A model generated the notes under the pieces. The model ran no database searches. It was not told where the DNA came from and was given only the letters and a program-made list of their open reading frames with translations. 64,000 nucleotides of DNA, taken from assembly GCA_001695595.3 (NCBI GenBank), contig MBPM02000043.1:583002-647001 (forward strand). The letters run 5' to 3'. Numbering within the stretch: position 1 is the first letter of the stretch; each line of letters starts with the position of its first letter. Shown here piece after piece: positions 1-9,699 of this stretch. This DNA is from Plasmopara viticola (Eukaryota > Oomycota > Peronosporomycetes > Peronosporales > Peronosporaceae). The position numbers and the translations under genes were made by a program.

Positions 1-1125
1 GTAAACTTTCCACATCGTCAATGGGTTTGTTCTTGTCGAGCCAAACCACCTTCTGAGTGATGAGCTGGTTGCGAAGTTGACCATTGGGGGCGTCGGCGCT
101 GATCGCGGAGGTGCCTGGAGGCGCGAATCGGTAATCGTGTTGTGCTAGAAACCCTGCAGCGTTATTCATGATGGCTGACGGAGCATTCCTCCTCAGTCTG
201 TGCGCCAAAATGGATGGTATGTTCGTCGACACTAAAACTGGAGATTTGTCGGTGTCTGGCGGAGCGTACAACTCCTGACCACCCTTAATGTTCGGCGTCG
301 GGGCGATTGGCTTGCCCTTGTTGCTTTCCAATTGAATCGAATTTTTTGAAATTGCTTCAAACGCATTTGCGTCTCGCCGATTAATCACCGTGCGATACGC
401 AGATTCTTCATACTCTTCGAGCAAGTGGTAAAGGTCTTTATCTGGTACTGTTTTTCTTGCCATAAATCTTCCACATTGCCAACATTTTCAATTTTGTCGA
501 GCTGCAACGCCTTAAGAGTGAACAGCTGATTGTTGTGCCGACCATTGAAAGCTTCATCGTTAGTCGTGAAAGGGCCTGAAGGCACGGGTCGGTAGTCGTC
601 CTGTTTTGCAAACTTTGCACTGTTTTCCATGATGGCTGCCGGACGTTGTCTTTTCGCCAATACTAATGGTCTATCGTTTTCCACCGCCACCAGAGATTTG
701 TCTGAATCTGGCGTAGTACGCATAACTTGTCTAGCCACATTGTATGGCGTTGAGGTGACGGGCTGGCGCTTATTGCTTCTTAATTGATTTATGTTCTTCA
801 AAGCTGCTTCAATCGCACTTGCTTCTCCCTCCGTTCTCATCGCATTAGCCGCAGTCATGATTGAATCTGGAATTGGTACCTTTTTCAAATAATTGCTTCA
901 AGCTAAGGGCATGCGCTCTTCATTACCCGCCAAGAGCATCAAGTCGTCCTTTGGGTGACGACTTACTTGAAGAACTTGACTCTGCAACATCTCATCAATT
1001 GTGTCAGCAGACGCCATGTAGTCACTATCAGGTGCGTGATGAGGCTTCTCCTGGTTTAAACCAGCAGCTGCTTGGCCGCCGGCCGCGTTGAGAAGCGCGA
1101 CAGCCACGTAATATGCACCTCGCAT
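1..1125 (-). pseudogene. Broken two-module RxLR-like effector, cut by window edge
   Basis: The reading starts at 1125 with MRGAYYVAVALL, a signal peptide ending near QAAAG. It continues to DDLMLLAGNEERMPLA, the family's degenerate RxLR plus EER, and stops at a TGA at 898-900 exactly where intact paralogues read an arginine codon (PLARSNYL). The same frame reopens after the stop (KKVPIPDS) and runs through module 1. It is then shifted by about one lost base in the T-run near 452, within EKKVSN, after which module 2 continues in another frame to the window start. It is closest to the 558-residue genes at 39728 and 46374. Homology is seen directly; loss of function is inferred. A secreted stub of about 76 residues ending just after EER could still be made. 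The C-terminal domain lies outside the window. Confidence 0.85.
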
Positions 1126-1670
1126 GGAGAAATCTAAATGCTGTTTAGATGCTTTTATTGTATTCGAGTATCTTTTGACTCGTTGAGTCAAGCGGATCTT
1201 TTTTTCGCTCTAATGTTTAGTATGCGTACATAAATCGTGCTTAGGCTCTCGCAATGTTAGCCACCAATTGCCATAGTAGGTTTTGTCATATCTCAAAACT
1301 GCAAGAATATCCAGACAACATTCATATCAATCCAACATCTTTTGTGTATACTATAAAATTCATCAAGACCATGACAACAGACGCCAGCTACTTCGGCCTC
1401 GACGAGTAGCGCGATAGCTGCTGTGGGTCCAGCATTCATAAAATCAAGTCAGTATAAGTCCTTTCTTTATAAGTGGTGGATTATTGCTTGTCTCGAAATA
1501 AAAGCGAAACCAACGCCAAGTTTGCCAGCATGTTGTAGAGTTCGGTAATATCTATTTGTTCGCTTTCATACCATTTCTATAGCAATTACGGTACTTGCTG
1601 TCTGCAGGTTACGGTATATCCAGTTATTCACCAATTATTGTATAAATAACGTTGTTTGGTGGTCTCTCCC
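1126..1670. other. Upstream region of the broken effector, no gene seen
   Basis: This is the upstream flank of the 1125 effector start and matches 41,405-41,994. The TA-repeat and the palindrome present in both intact two-module gene flanks are degraded here: after gagtcaagcgg the sequence becomes a T-run instead of the palindrome arm. I see no gene. Confidence 0.6.
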
Positions 1671-2012
1671 CTTAACTGCGACGCATATTACGTTTCTTTA
1701 AAGGCTGGCCGGCAAACAGCTGCTGGAATTGACCAAAATGGGCCTCAACAAGCACCTGACAATGACTTCATGACTTCTGTTGGTACAATAAACAAATTGT
1801 TGTGTGGTCCATCCCAGCGGACAGTAACGAGTGCAAACCTTCAACTCCAAGCAGTCTCTCTTTACGAATTTCGAAGAACTAGATCCTAAGGTACTGTGGA
1901 AAGTTCGAAGGAAAGAGCAAGTGCGATTGAAACAACTTCAAAAAAATCGGAACAATTAGAAAGCAACAAGCGCCAGCTCATCGCCCCAAAGATTGCCAAT
2001 GTGGCTGGACAA
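1671..2012 (+). pseudogene. Plus-strand scrap of an effector paralogue (signal region plus module start)
   Basis: Read on the plus strand, opposite to all intact members, this gives AYYVSLKAGRQTAAGIDQN then APDNDFMTSVGTINKLL, a decayed copy of the family N-terminus. It is followed after a stop near 1887 by ASAIETTSKKSEQLESNKRQ and IAPKIANVAGQ, the start of a module. The RxLR-dEER stretch between them is lost or unreadable. It ends where the minus-strand scrap begins (about 2012). The same structure is at 41995-42336, so the rearrangement predates the large duplication. No complete protein can be expected. Confidence 0.7.
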
Positions 2013-2158
2013 TCTCTGCAACATTCCATCGGTTGTGCTAATAGACGCCATAAAGTCATCGTCACGTGCTTATTTACCTCATCCTTGTCAAACTTAGCCG
2101 CTGTTTGGCTGCCGGCCGCGACGAGAAGCGCGATAGCCACGTAGTAGTTGCCGCGCAT
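2013..2158 (-). pseudogene. Minus-strand effector N-terminal scrap, head-to-head with the previous scrap
   Basis: From an ATG at 2158 the minus strand reads MRGNYYVAIALLVAAGSQTA, a clear family signal peptide, then AAKFDKDEVNKHV. The frame then slips: a neighbouring frame gives DDFMASISTTDGMLQ, the family segment before the RxLR motif. Similarity ends near 2013, where sequence of opposite orientation (VAGQ on the plus strand) begins. It carries no RxLR or EER and no module. The open frame continues antisense to the plus-strand scrap, which is fortuitous. The counterpart is 42337-42482. Confidence 0.75.
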
Positions 2159-2835
2159 AGATATGGTAAGGGAAGAGACCACCGACCTTGGCTGCAGACA
2201 GCAAGTACGTAATGTTGCAAATTTGGTATTGTATGTAAGCGAATGATACATATTACCAAATTTACAACTTGCTGAAATAAACATCGTTTGACGCGATTTA
2301 GTATCCACACTTCTACTAGAGAAAGATTCTCAGTCACAACACTGTGTTTGCGTTTTGAATGTGCGTTTCGAGTGTCATCTCGCAATTGAACCCGTAAATC
2401 ACAAAAGTAAGTTGTATTTCATTTACAAATGCTCAAGGGATGGACAGACAGCTGTGGCCAAATTGGTCCGATCGTACACTTTTACACTAGCATTGGCCGG
2501 CTAGTCTGTCCTGAAGTCGGCATGTCCGTCGTATGCGTTGATTATATGCAGCGCTTGGCATTAATTTACCACAAGCAATTTCAAACGAATATGCAAATAT
2601 GTCAAATAATTTTTCAAGTACGATCTTTACGGGACCGACACACATAAGTAAATAGATAGTAACTGTAGGATCTGAAATTTTGTGTCAGAGACTAGCGTGT
2701 TTTACGCAGGACGCGTGATGCAACGAAGCAGAGCTAAGATATCTTTATGCCTGGTGAACAATGACTATCCGAATTCAACGAAACATTTACGTTTAACTTC
2801 GTTGATTACAAAAAAGAGCTTTCTTGTTTGATGTT
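2159..2835. other. Intergenic, no gene seen
   Basis: This lies between the head-to-head scraps and the 715-residue effector and is collinear with 42,483-43,217. Short open frames are not supported: their readings differ between the two copies through small indels and resemble nothing recognisable. Confidence 0.5.
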
Positions 2836-2900
2836 ACCTGTAAAGTCTTCACACCGTGGTAGCTCCGGGTCCAACAGTAAAGCGCCGATGTACCTTATCG
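2836..2900 (-). repeat. Conserved 3-prime flanking block of effector genes
   Basis: About 35-100 bases beyond the stop of each intact effector lies a block that reads on the plus strand acctgtaaagtc, then acaccgtggt, gctccg, and gtccaac or tccaa(c/t)ag. It occurs here, at about 39,580-39,680, 43,218-43,285 and 46,226-46,320, with a decayed trace at about 27,415-27,447 beside a pseudogene. Its position suggests a 3-prime untranslated or polyadenylation region copied with the genes; that role is inferred. Confidence 0.6.
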
Positions 2901-2934
2901 AAACTGTGCGTATTTGGCCATGAAAAAGTGAAAC

Positions 2935-5082
2935 TTAATGATTGTTGTTACCACTAGATGGAGTTGAAAGCTTCAAAATCCACTCTCTAAGCTTATTTTT
3001 GCGAGGTAGGCCTTCGACTAAATCCTTACGTTCGTGACAAAAATTGTAGAATAATTCGTACATGATGACCAATTTCACTTTGTAGGCCTCCTGCAAGTTT
3101 TCCAAACTGTTCGGTACCATCGTCTCTCCTTCCCCAAGCAACTTCGTCAAATCTGGGCCCAGCGCTCTCTGTAAAAGTGTTGAATGCTTCTGGGTTTTTG
3201 CTAAAGTCTGGAGTGTATCAGAAGTTTTGGCGTTGTTTGGACTTGAATCTTTCTTCCATCGGACTAATTTCAGCATTACCACTGTCTCTAGTAGATACTG
3301 CTGGAATGGCATGTTGAAGGCCGCTAGAAATGCCGCGTGGACTTTATTCACCTCTTCGTTTACTACATGTTTTGTAGACGTATAGAGGCCATTCGTGAAT
3401 GCGTCCGTCCAATCTATGAGTCGATTCTGATGATTTACTGCCGCGAAGTGCGAAGATTTGACATTTCCATCGCGCAAGTGCATAAGGTGTTCGACTGGAT
3501 GTGAAGCATCTTTCCGTAAACTTTTCACATCGTCAACGTGGCTGTTCTTTTCGAGCTGTAGCGCCTTCTGATCGATCAGTTGGTTGTTAAGTCGACTATT
3601 TGAAGCTTCGGCGCTATGCGCAGAAGAGACTGGAGGTGCGGGTCCGTAGTTGTGTTGCTTTGCAAAACTTGCAGCGTTTCCCATACTAGTTGTCGGACGT
3701 TCCGTCTTCCGTCTCTTCGCCGGTTTTAATGGGTCATAGTTTACCACCGACACCAAAGACTTGTCTAGATCTGGCCGAGTATGCACTACTTGTTTACCCA
3801 CATTGTTCGACGTCGAGGCGATGCGCTGGTGCGTGTTGCTTTCTAGATGATTTAAGGTCTTTGTAGCTACTTCAATTGCACTTGCTTCTTGACGATTCAA
3901 TATTGTGGGATGCGCAAAATTGTCGAAGTCGTCTAACAGGTGCATAAGTTGATCGACTGATATCAGTTCCTCTCGCCAAAGATTTTCGTCAACGTGATCG
4001 TTCTTGTCGAGCTGTACCGCCATCTGATCGATCAGCTGCTTGTTATGTCGACCATTTGAAGCTTCGGCGCCAATCGTGGAAAGGCCTGGAGACGCACGTC
4101 GGTAGTCGTGATGCTTTAAGAACCTTGCAGCGTTATTAATGATAGCTGTCGGACCGTTCGTCTGGACTCTTTTCGCCAATACAGATGTTATATCGTTTGC
4201 CACCAACACCGAAAACTCGTATGACTCTGGCCGAGTACGCACTACTAGTCCAACCACATTGGTCGGCGTCGGGGCGATGCGCTTGCGCTTGTTGCTTTCC
4301 AACTGAATCAAATTTTTTGAGGCTGCTTTAAATTCACTTGCTTCTTGACGATTCACCACCGCCAGTCGCGCAGATTCTTCAAATAAGTGCAAAAGATCGA
4401 ACGATCCTAAATCTTCTTCTCGTAAATTTTCCTCCCCATCAAGATGCTCGTTCTTATCAAGCTGTAACGCCTTTTGAGTGGTCAGCTGGTTGTACAGTCG
4501 GTCAAGCTTTATGGCGTTGATCGTGGACGGGTTTGAAGGCGCAGGTCGGTGGTCGTGCTGTGTCACAGACCTCGCAGCGTTTTCCACGATGGCTGTTGGA
4601 CGTTTCATCTTTCTTTTCGCCAATTTTAATGAATTATCGTTTGCCACCGACACTGGAGCTTTTTCTGGATTTGTCCAAGTGCGCACTCTTTGTCCAACCG
4701 CATTGTTAGGCGTCGGGGCGATGCGCTGGCGCTCGTTGCTTCTTAATTTATTTAGGTTCTTCGAAGCTGCTTCAATCGCACTTGCTTCTCCCTCCGTTCT
4801 CATCACATTAGCCGCAGTTGCAATAGAATCTGGAACATTGATCAGTTTTAAGAAACCGGATAGAGCTGAAGGCGCGCGCTCTTCATTGCCCGCCAAGTGC
4901 CTTAAATCGTCCTTTGGGTTACGACTTACTTGAAGCACCCCATTCTGCAACATTTCATCCGTTGTGTTAGCAGACGCCATGAAGTCGTGACCATGTTGAG
5001 GCTCGTTTTGGGCAAAGCCAGCAGCTTCTTGGCTGCCGGCCACGACAAGAAGCGCGATAGCCACGAAATAAGCGCTGCGCAT
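2935..5082 (-). CDS. Three-module RxLR-like secreted effector, 715 aa
   Basis: This is a predicted secreted protein, presumably delivered into host plant cells as an RxLR-class effector; function is inferred from class. Residues 1-21 (MRSAYFVAIALLVVAGSQEAA) form a signal peptide with a VAIALLVVAG core. RHLA is at 61-64, followed directly by GNEER at 65-69, the RxLR-dEER region with a degenerate fourth residue. Three related modules follow at about 99-246, 247-397 and 399-552. Each opens with EASxxxA, then a serine-asparagine-basic stretch (SNERQRIA, SNKRKRIA, SNTHQRIA), a basic patch (LAKRKMKR at 154-161, LAKR at 302-305, PAKRRKTER at 454-462) and an xxLDKN/LEKN segment. A C-terminal domain (553-715) is shared with all family members. 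The basic patches resemble nuclear localisation signals. The ATG is at the conserved MR(S/G)A start. The gene is intronless and minus strand, paired with the 716-residue copy at 43316. Confidence 0.9.
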   Translation of the reverse strand: MRSAYFVAIALLVVAGSQEAAGFAQNEPQHGHDFMASANTTDEMLQNGVLQVSRNPKDDLRHLAGNEERAPSALSGFLKLINVPDSIATAANVMRTEGEASAIEAASKNLNKLRSNERQRIAPTPNNAVGQRVRTWTNPEKAPVSVANDNSLKLAKRKMKRPTAIVENAARSVTQHDHRPAPSNPSTINAIKLDRLYNQLTTQKALQLDKNEHLDGEENLREEDLGSFDLLHLFEESARLAVVNRQEASEFKAASKNLIQLESNKRKRIAPTPTNVVGLVVRTRPESYEFSVLVANDITSVLAKRVQTNGPTAIINNAARFLKHHDYRRASPGLSTIGAEASNGRHNKQLIDQMAVQLDKNDHVDENLWREELISVDQLMHLLDDFDNFAHPTILNRQEASAIEVATKTLNHLESNTHQRIASTSNNVGKQVVHTRPDLDKSLVSVVNYDPLKPAKRRKTERPTTSMGNAASFAKQHNYGPAPPVSSAHSAEASNSRLNNQLIDQKALQLEKNSHVDDVKSLRKDASHPVEHLMHLRDGNVKSSHFAAVNHQNRLIDWTDAFTNGLYTSTKHVVNEEVNKVHAAFLAAFNMPFQQYLLETVVMLKLVRWKKDSSPNNAKTSDTLQTLAKTQKHSTLLQRALGPDLTKLLGEGETMVPNSLENLQEAYKVKLVIMYELFYNFCHERKDLVEGLPRKNKLREWILKLSTPSSGNNNH

Positions 5083-8000
5083 GGAGAATATAGAAAGACC
5101 CGATATTATCGGATCTGATTATCGGTATCTGCAGGCAGTTAGATGCTATTATTGTATTTACTACTTATGACCAAGCGACTATATCTACTTTCAGATACAG
5201 AGGAATATATATTACTTTATCGTGCCTTCAAAAGGTGAAAGCCTAACGTTTACCGGCTGAGACTATAAATTTGTTCTCCTCGGGCTCTAGAGCATAGACT
5301 TTACTCGAACAGTTCAAATGCTACTATGCAATTTGCCTACTACAGGGAAGCTCCAAGTGCAGCCGCCTCCTCGGGCCCATATAACTTTGCGAATTGGCTG
5401 AGCAGTGAGATACTTGTCCGACAGCAGCGGATCTCGGAGATTTAGAAAGACGATCGGTGAACGACGGTTTACTACTTCTAGTCGTACGGGAATTAATCAA
5501 TGCAATAGATTGCAGCTTGAAGTTCTATAATCTATCACGGTATTCATAATCGGAGCGCTCATTAGCCTGTTGCATTCGGGCTTGCATTTGAGCTTGCACC
5601 CAAAATTCTATACACGTACTAAACGTAATTAAAATTTAGGCAGGGACTATATTTTTTCTACGACCATGCACCAGGAACCAGATTAGCCTTTTTCTTATTA
5701 CGAAAAGCCATAAAAGCTTGGCCTTATGTAGCGACCCGTTACATAAAAAAGTCCTGTTTTACTCAAGCACCACGAAGAGCTCTGGCAACCATAAAGTGGC
5801 TGATAGAAGTGCCAAATGCCTTATTGTCATACAATTATTAAGGCCTTGGGGCTGTTTATTTTCATAGTTGTGTACTTTAAGCAGCCGGCCACACCTTTGC
5901 CTCTATTGTGGAGCTCACAGCCGCAAAATGGTCAACGTGTGCTAGGACTGCAGCAATTAGATTGGTCGAGAAGAGTTTGGATACGATAAACACTCTCCGG
6001 AAGGGTGTGGAGCGCTTCAAGTTACTCAACTCGACAAGCCGAGCTGATTTATAAGAAAGGTGAGCCCACTTGTGCAGGAGCTGACGAGAGCCGAAGGACT
6101 AGACTATAGTCGCTACCTTCAAATTTTGCTGACCACCAAGGTGAGCCGCATGTTCGTGTGAAGCACATCGTAGAGCAGATGTACGCCATAATGTCTTGTA
6201 AACCCGCTTAAACATCTCGCTTTACAAAATGCTCTAGATAGGTGTAACTAGGTTTTACATTATGTTCTCATAAGCCTTTTGCAGCCCTAAGCAGAAAAAA
6301 ACATTAACTTTAGCAATATGTATTCTTAACCAGCAGGCAGGTCTCTTACGGTGCCAGCCACCTACCCACAATCGATATGGAGCTCGCCAAATCCGAGACA
6401 TCTGAACTGTCTCTGATTTTTAAGAGTGTTTAAGCCGAACATTCAGCTCATGGACTTGATCAAAGTATCATTTCCACAAATTGTTTAAGCTTGATAAAGT
6501 GTAAAGAAAGTTTTCTGCTTACATGTGGCGGTTGTGGTACTAAATTACACACCCAGATTAAATACACTACCCCACTTTCAGGCGAAGTGAAATGACCAAT
6601 GCGATGCTTTGGTGGTGCACAAAAAGCACGCCCTGAGTTTGCAGCCAACGGCCGCAAACTATAGTCCTCAACGGCCAAACTTTGTATAAAAAATTACACG
6701 ATGTGTGATCTGCAGAGTGTGCTCACGGCCAAGAGTACAACGACTTATTTTTAGCAGTGTGATTTGTAACATTCAACGGGGTTCACCTTCGTTTTCGTCA
6801 AGCCCGCTGTTTAAAAGCGGAGACCCGATGCGTGTTAAAAAAAGCATCGGCTAGTAAGCCATCCAGCCCATCGCAAACGGCATTGTTTAATGCACACGCT
6901 TGTGTGCTTGAGTAAACTTCGAATGTTCGGACCTTCTAAAAGCATACATGCCGAAACAACTGGACGCGTCATACGGCTACGTCGAGTATTGAGAGTCCGC
7001 TGCAATTCATAAGCTTTAAGACAATACGCACCGCCAATACTGGTCGAGAAGAACGCCATTGCACACAGCTTACCACGTAGACGTGATTTGTACATTATTC
7101 TGAGCAATTTGTACGGCTAATGTGTTTCCTCTAAGCTTTTTGTACATGTTTATGAGTTTACACGTGGTGATTAGCTGTACTGGTGTCAATGTTCGTGCAT
7201 GTAGATGGTAACTGCGAATCGCAAAAATGCTTCCAAATGCACTATAAATAAGGCTTCTTCAACCATTTGATTACAAAAAAGAGAGAACTTAAGTTGGCGA
7301 GCTTCAATTCATTTTATAATTGATACTAACGCTTGAAGACGTACAAATAGTAAAGTGCGACTCGTATTGCTTGCAAGAAATCAGCGATCTAGAATCACGC
7401 TATCTTAAAGCAATACATGACGGCAACCTTGGTTTGAGTTGTAGTCAATCTATATCTCAGTCACAAATACTAAGTCTTTTTTAAGACGTTCCGATACACG
7501 TATTTGCCTCACGGAATATAGAAATGACAAAATTAGCTAAAGTGGACCCGAGGATGTGCAACATTTGATCATACAAGTTCCCAATGCGATCGTTGCATGT
7601 CTAAAGGCACTTTCCAGCCATAAAAACGTTCTTCTATACCAATTTTAACATTAGGCCCGCGTCATCCGCATGGATGACGTCAGCGCCGGAGGCTAATGCC
7701 CCGCAAAAACCAAATCCACTCACAGTGAGCATGAAGGCCTTCAATGAGATGAGTGGTCTTTATTTGGAAGAGAAAGATCAATATATCCATGTTGTTGCAA
7801 ACAGGACAACTTCGGCCATCTCAAAGCTTGGCGGAAGAGGACATGAATGAGCACTCACGTGCAATACACATGTCGGGGTGGCTTTTCCACCTGAGATGAG
7901 CTGACCGACGTCTTCACTTGAATATGTGTGTCATTTGCAGAAGCACTTTCCTGCAGCACAAGTTTAACAAGGGTTTAGTCATTTTCGTTCAAAAACTACA

Positions 8001-9330
8001 AACTTTGCCAGTTGAAATGAACAAAAGGCCTATATTGAAGAGGTGACAGTGACCGTGTTATCGGGTGCAGCCAAAACGGAGGTAGTTTGTGTACTTCTAA
8101 CACTTTTGATAAAGTCGTAAGAATGACAACAAATACCAAGGTTGATTAAGCACTCCTGGATGACACAAATAAAATCTTTTTTTGTACGGATAGAAATTTG
8201 ACTATTAATGATCAGCCGGACCCGTGCTTTTTCTATCAAAAGAATACGAAGATGAAGTCTCACGAGACCAAGTTCTAGTGCTGCCACCTGGTGAAGATGT
8301 ACACCAGAAAATTGCTTTGATTCCTAAAATACGTACTATTTGATATGGCGGGGGCCTTTACTACAGGAGCAGCAAAATGTCACTTAAGCTTTTTCCAATA
8401 TTTTCGAGGTGAACGCAGGTTAGAACAAAGTATTTCTCTCTCCTCGCCGACATTTCGTGTCGAAAAATCGAATAGTAAGTGAAGCATCGTACACGCTTAT
8501 GATTACACTATACGTGGCCATAATCCTGGCACAGCCGCCAAGTTTTTTAACACTTATACAGAACAAAACAGCAAATTGGGATGTGCAATGTACGTAGCAC
8601 TCGACTCAGTTGATGGGTGGAAATTCTTTCTTGAGAGAGAGCGACATAAGATTGACCACAGGTGAGAACTATGGGCTGTATGCTCATAGAATCATCAGTT
8701 TTGGTCTAAAGACTCCGGCGACTCTGAATTGTCGACTGACGCAATTATTTAGTTCCCACATAACGTATAAAAACATACTCGAACAACGACTTTGTTCTCA
8801 CTCGTGTGGACCGCGGAAAATAGACGTTAAAAGATTTTATAATCCTTTCGTGAGCAGTGCTCGAGTGCATGTGCACTACCAGGCTTTATACTAATTTAAT
8901 AAAAAAAAATTTTGTCGCAGACAAAATCTCAAAATTAAAATATAGTATGGCCATCTGGCATATTGTGCTGGGGCAAGAATCAGCCAACCTTTTTGAGCCA
9001 GAAAGACTTAGAGAATTACACCAATTTAATTAATTGCTTTCGAACGCAGCAATTAGAACTGGCTAAGCCACGTATGCAGCAATTGGGACTGACTAAGCCA
9101 GCTCTAAGTAACGATCCTGGTTGTGTCTAATCCAGAACATGACGGTTCGGTGTCGTCTGTGATGCGTCATATTCTCCCACTGAATGAAGCCCCTATATGC
9201 TCTACAATTAATATCTCATTCTGCTTGAGTATAAGTTCCGCAAACGAAATGAGTTCTAAGCTTGACTAGCCTACGACCATATAAGCATTTTTTATGACCA
9301 AAAAGACTTATTATTTACAAAAGTCAAAGA
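5083..9330. other. Gene-poor flank, no confident gene
   Basis: This region is collinear with about 49,360-53,505. At about 5158 copy A jumps from the effector upstream region straight to this flank, skipping about 0.5 kb of segment X and about 0.2 kb more that copy B retains. Possible decayed readings include FNEMSGLYLEEKDQY at about 7740 and a minus-strand frame at 6835-7107 (GGAYCLKAYELQRTLNTRR). Neither is recognised, and indels break frames between the copies. A short stretch near 5550-5605 (ctgttgcat then gggcttgcat) resembles Gypsy gag scraps found elsewhere in the window and is absent from copy B. Confidence 0.45.
8215..8525 (+). repeat. Old dispersed repeat, relative of 31,851-32,590
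   Basis: Blocks atacgaagatgaagtc, cacgagacc and gacatttcgtgtcgaaa followed by cgtacacgcttatgat recur in diverged form at 31,910-32,160 and 32,290-32,590, and in copy B at about 52,390-52,700. The common order over several hundred bases points to an ancient repeat family, perhaps LTR remnants. No coding capacity is recognised. Confidence 0.45.
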
Positions 9331-9699
9331 GTGATACTGGTATGTAGCCGAAGAATATCCTCGTTTTCCGACATATTTTCCTTATCAATGCAAAACTCTC
9401 CGCACTACTCGATGCGTGTCGTGTGTTTCCTTCAATTTATTGCACAGATTGGCGGTCTCGACGAGATGCTTCGCGTCGTATTTATGTGCGTATTGACACT
9501 ACGTCAATATAAACATGATTTGCTCACCCGAGTCCTAGTCCTAATAAAACCAAGCTATTCGTTACTGCTGTATGACATTGTCTCGGGAGACACAAATGAG
9601 GCACTTAGTTTGGACGGCTTATATCGCTGTTTCCAAGGACCATTGGATGCATGTTCTTCTTTAGTAAAGGAATACAAAAATGAAGTCACAAAGACCTAA
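9331..9699 (+). CDS. Hypothetical 122-aa reading frame, doubtful
   Basis: This plus-strand frame reads IGGLDEMLRVVFMCVLTLRQ in its middle and VSGDTNEALSLDGLYRCFQG near the end, with a hydrophobic MLRVVFMCVLTL stretch. I do not recognise it. The copy B counterpart (53506-53888) has lost one base near 53,684 (cgtcaatttaac against cgtcaatataaac), so the protein is split there. It may be a small gene intact only in copy A, or a chance frame in relic DNA. The sequence just upstream (caaaagtcaaagagtga) is conserved in both copies. Confidence 0.2.
   Translation: MILVCSRRISSFSDIFSLSMQNSPHYSMRVVCFLQFIAQIGGLDEMLRVVFMCVLTLRQYKHDLLTRVLVLIKPSYSLLLYDIVSGDTNEALSLDGLYRCFQGPLDACSSLVKEYKNEVTKT

Noticed and set aside
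1886..2308. A single 140-residue minus-strand gene
   Set aside because: Only the stretch from 2158 to about 2013 resembles the effector family. The rest is antisense to the plus-strand scrap or upstream flank.
4478..4933. Long plus-strand frame of 151 residues
   Set aside because: It is antisense to module 1 of the 715-aa effector, and the matching antisense frame occurs at 44,859-45,317. It reflects codon structure of the real gene.
2935..5082. WY-domain effector or a toxin
   Set aside because: Tryptophans are rare and not spaced as in WY/LWY units, and nothing resembles a known toxin fold. Only the RxLR-dEER class is supported.
6835..7107. 90-residue minus-strand gene, with its relative at 50932-51240
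   Set aside because: Similarity between the copies is no greater than in surrounding DNA. The start and end differ through indels, and no family is recognised.
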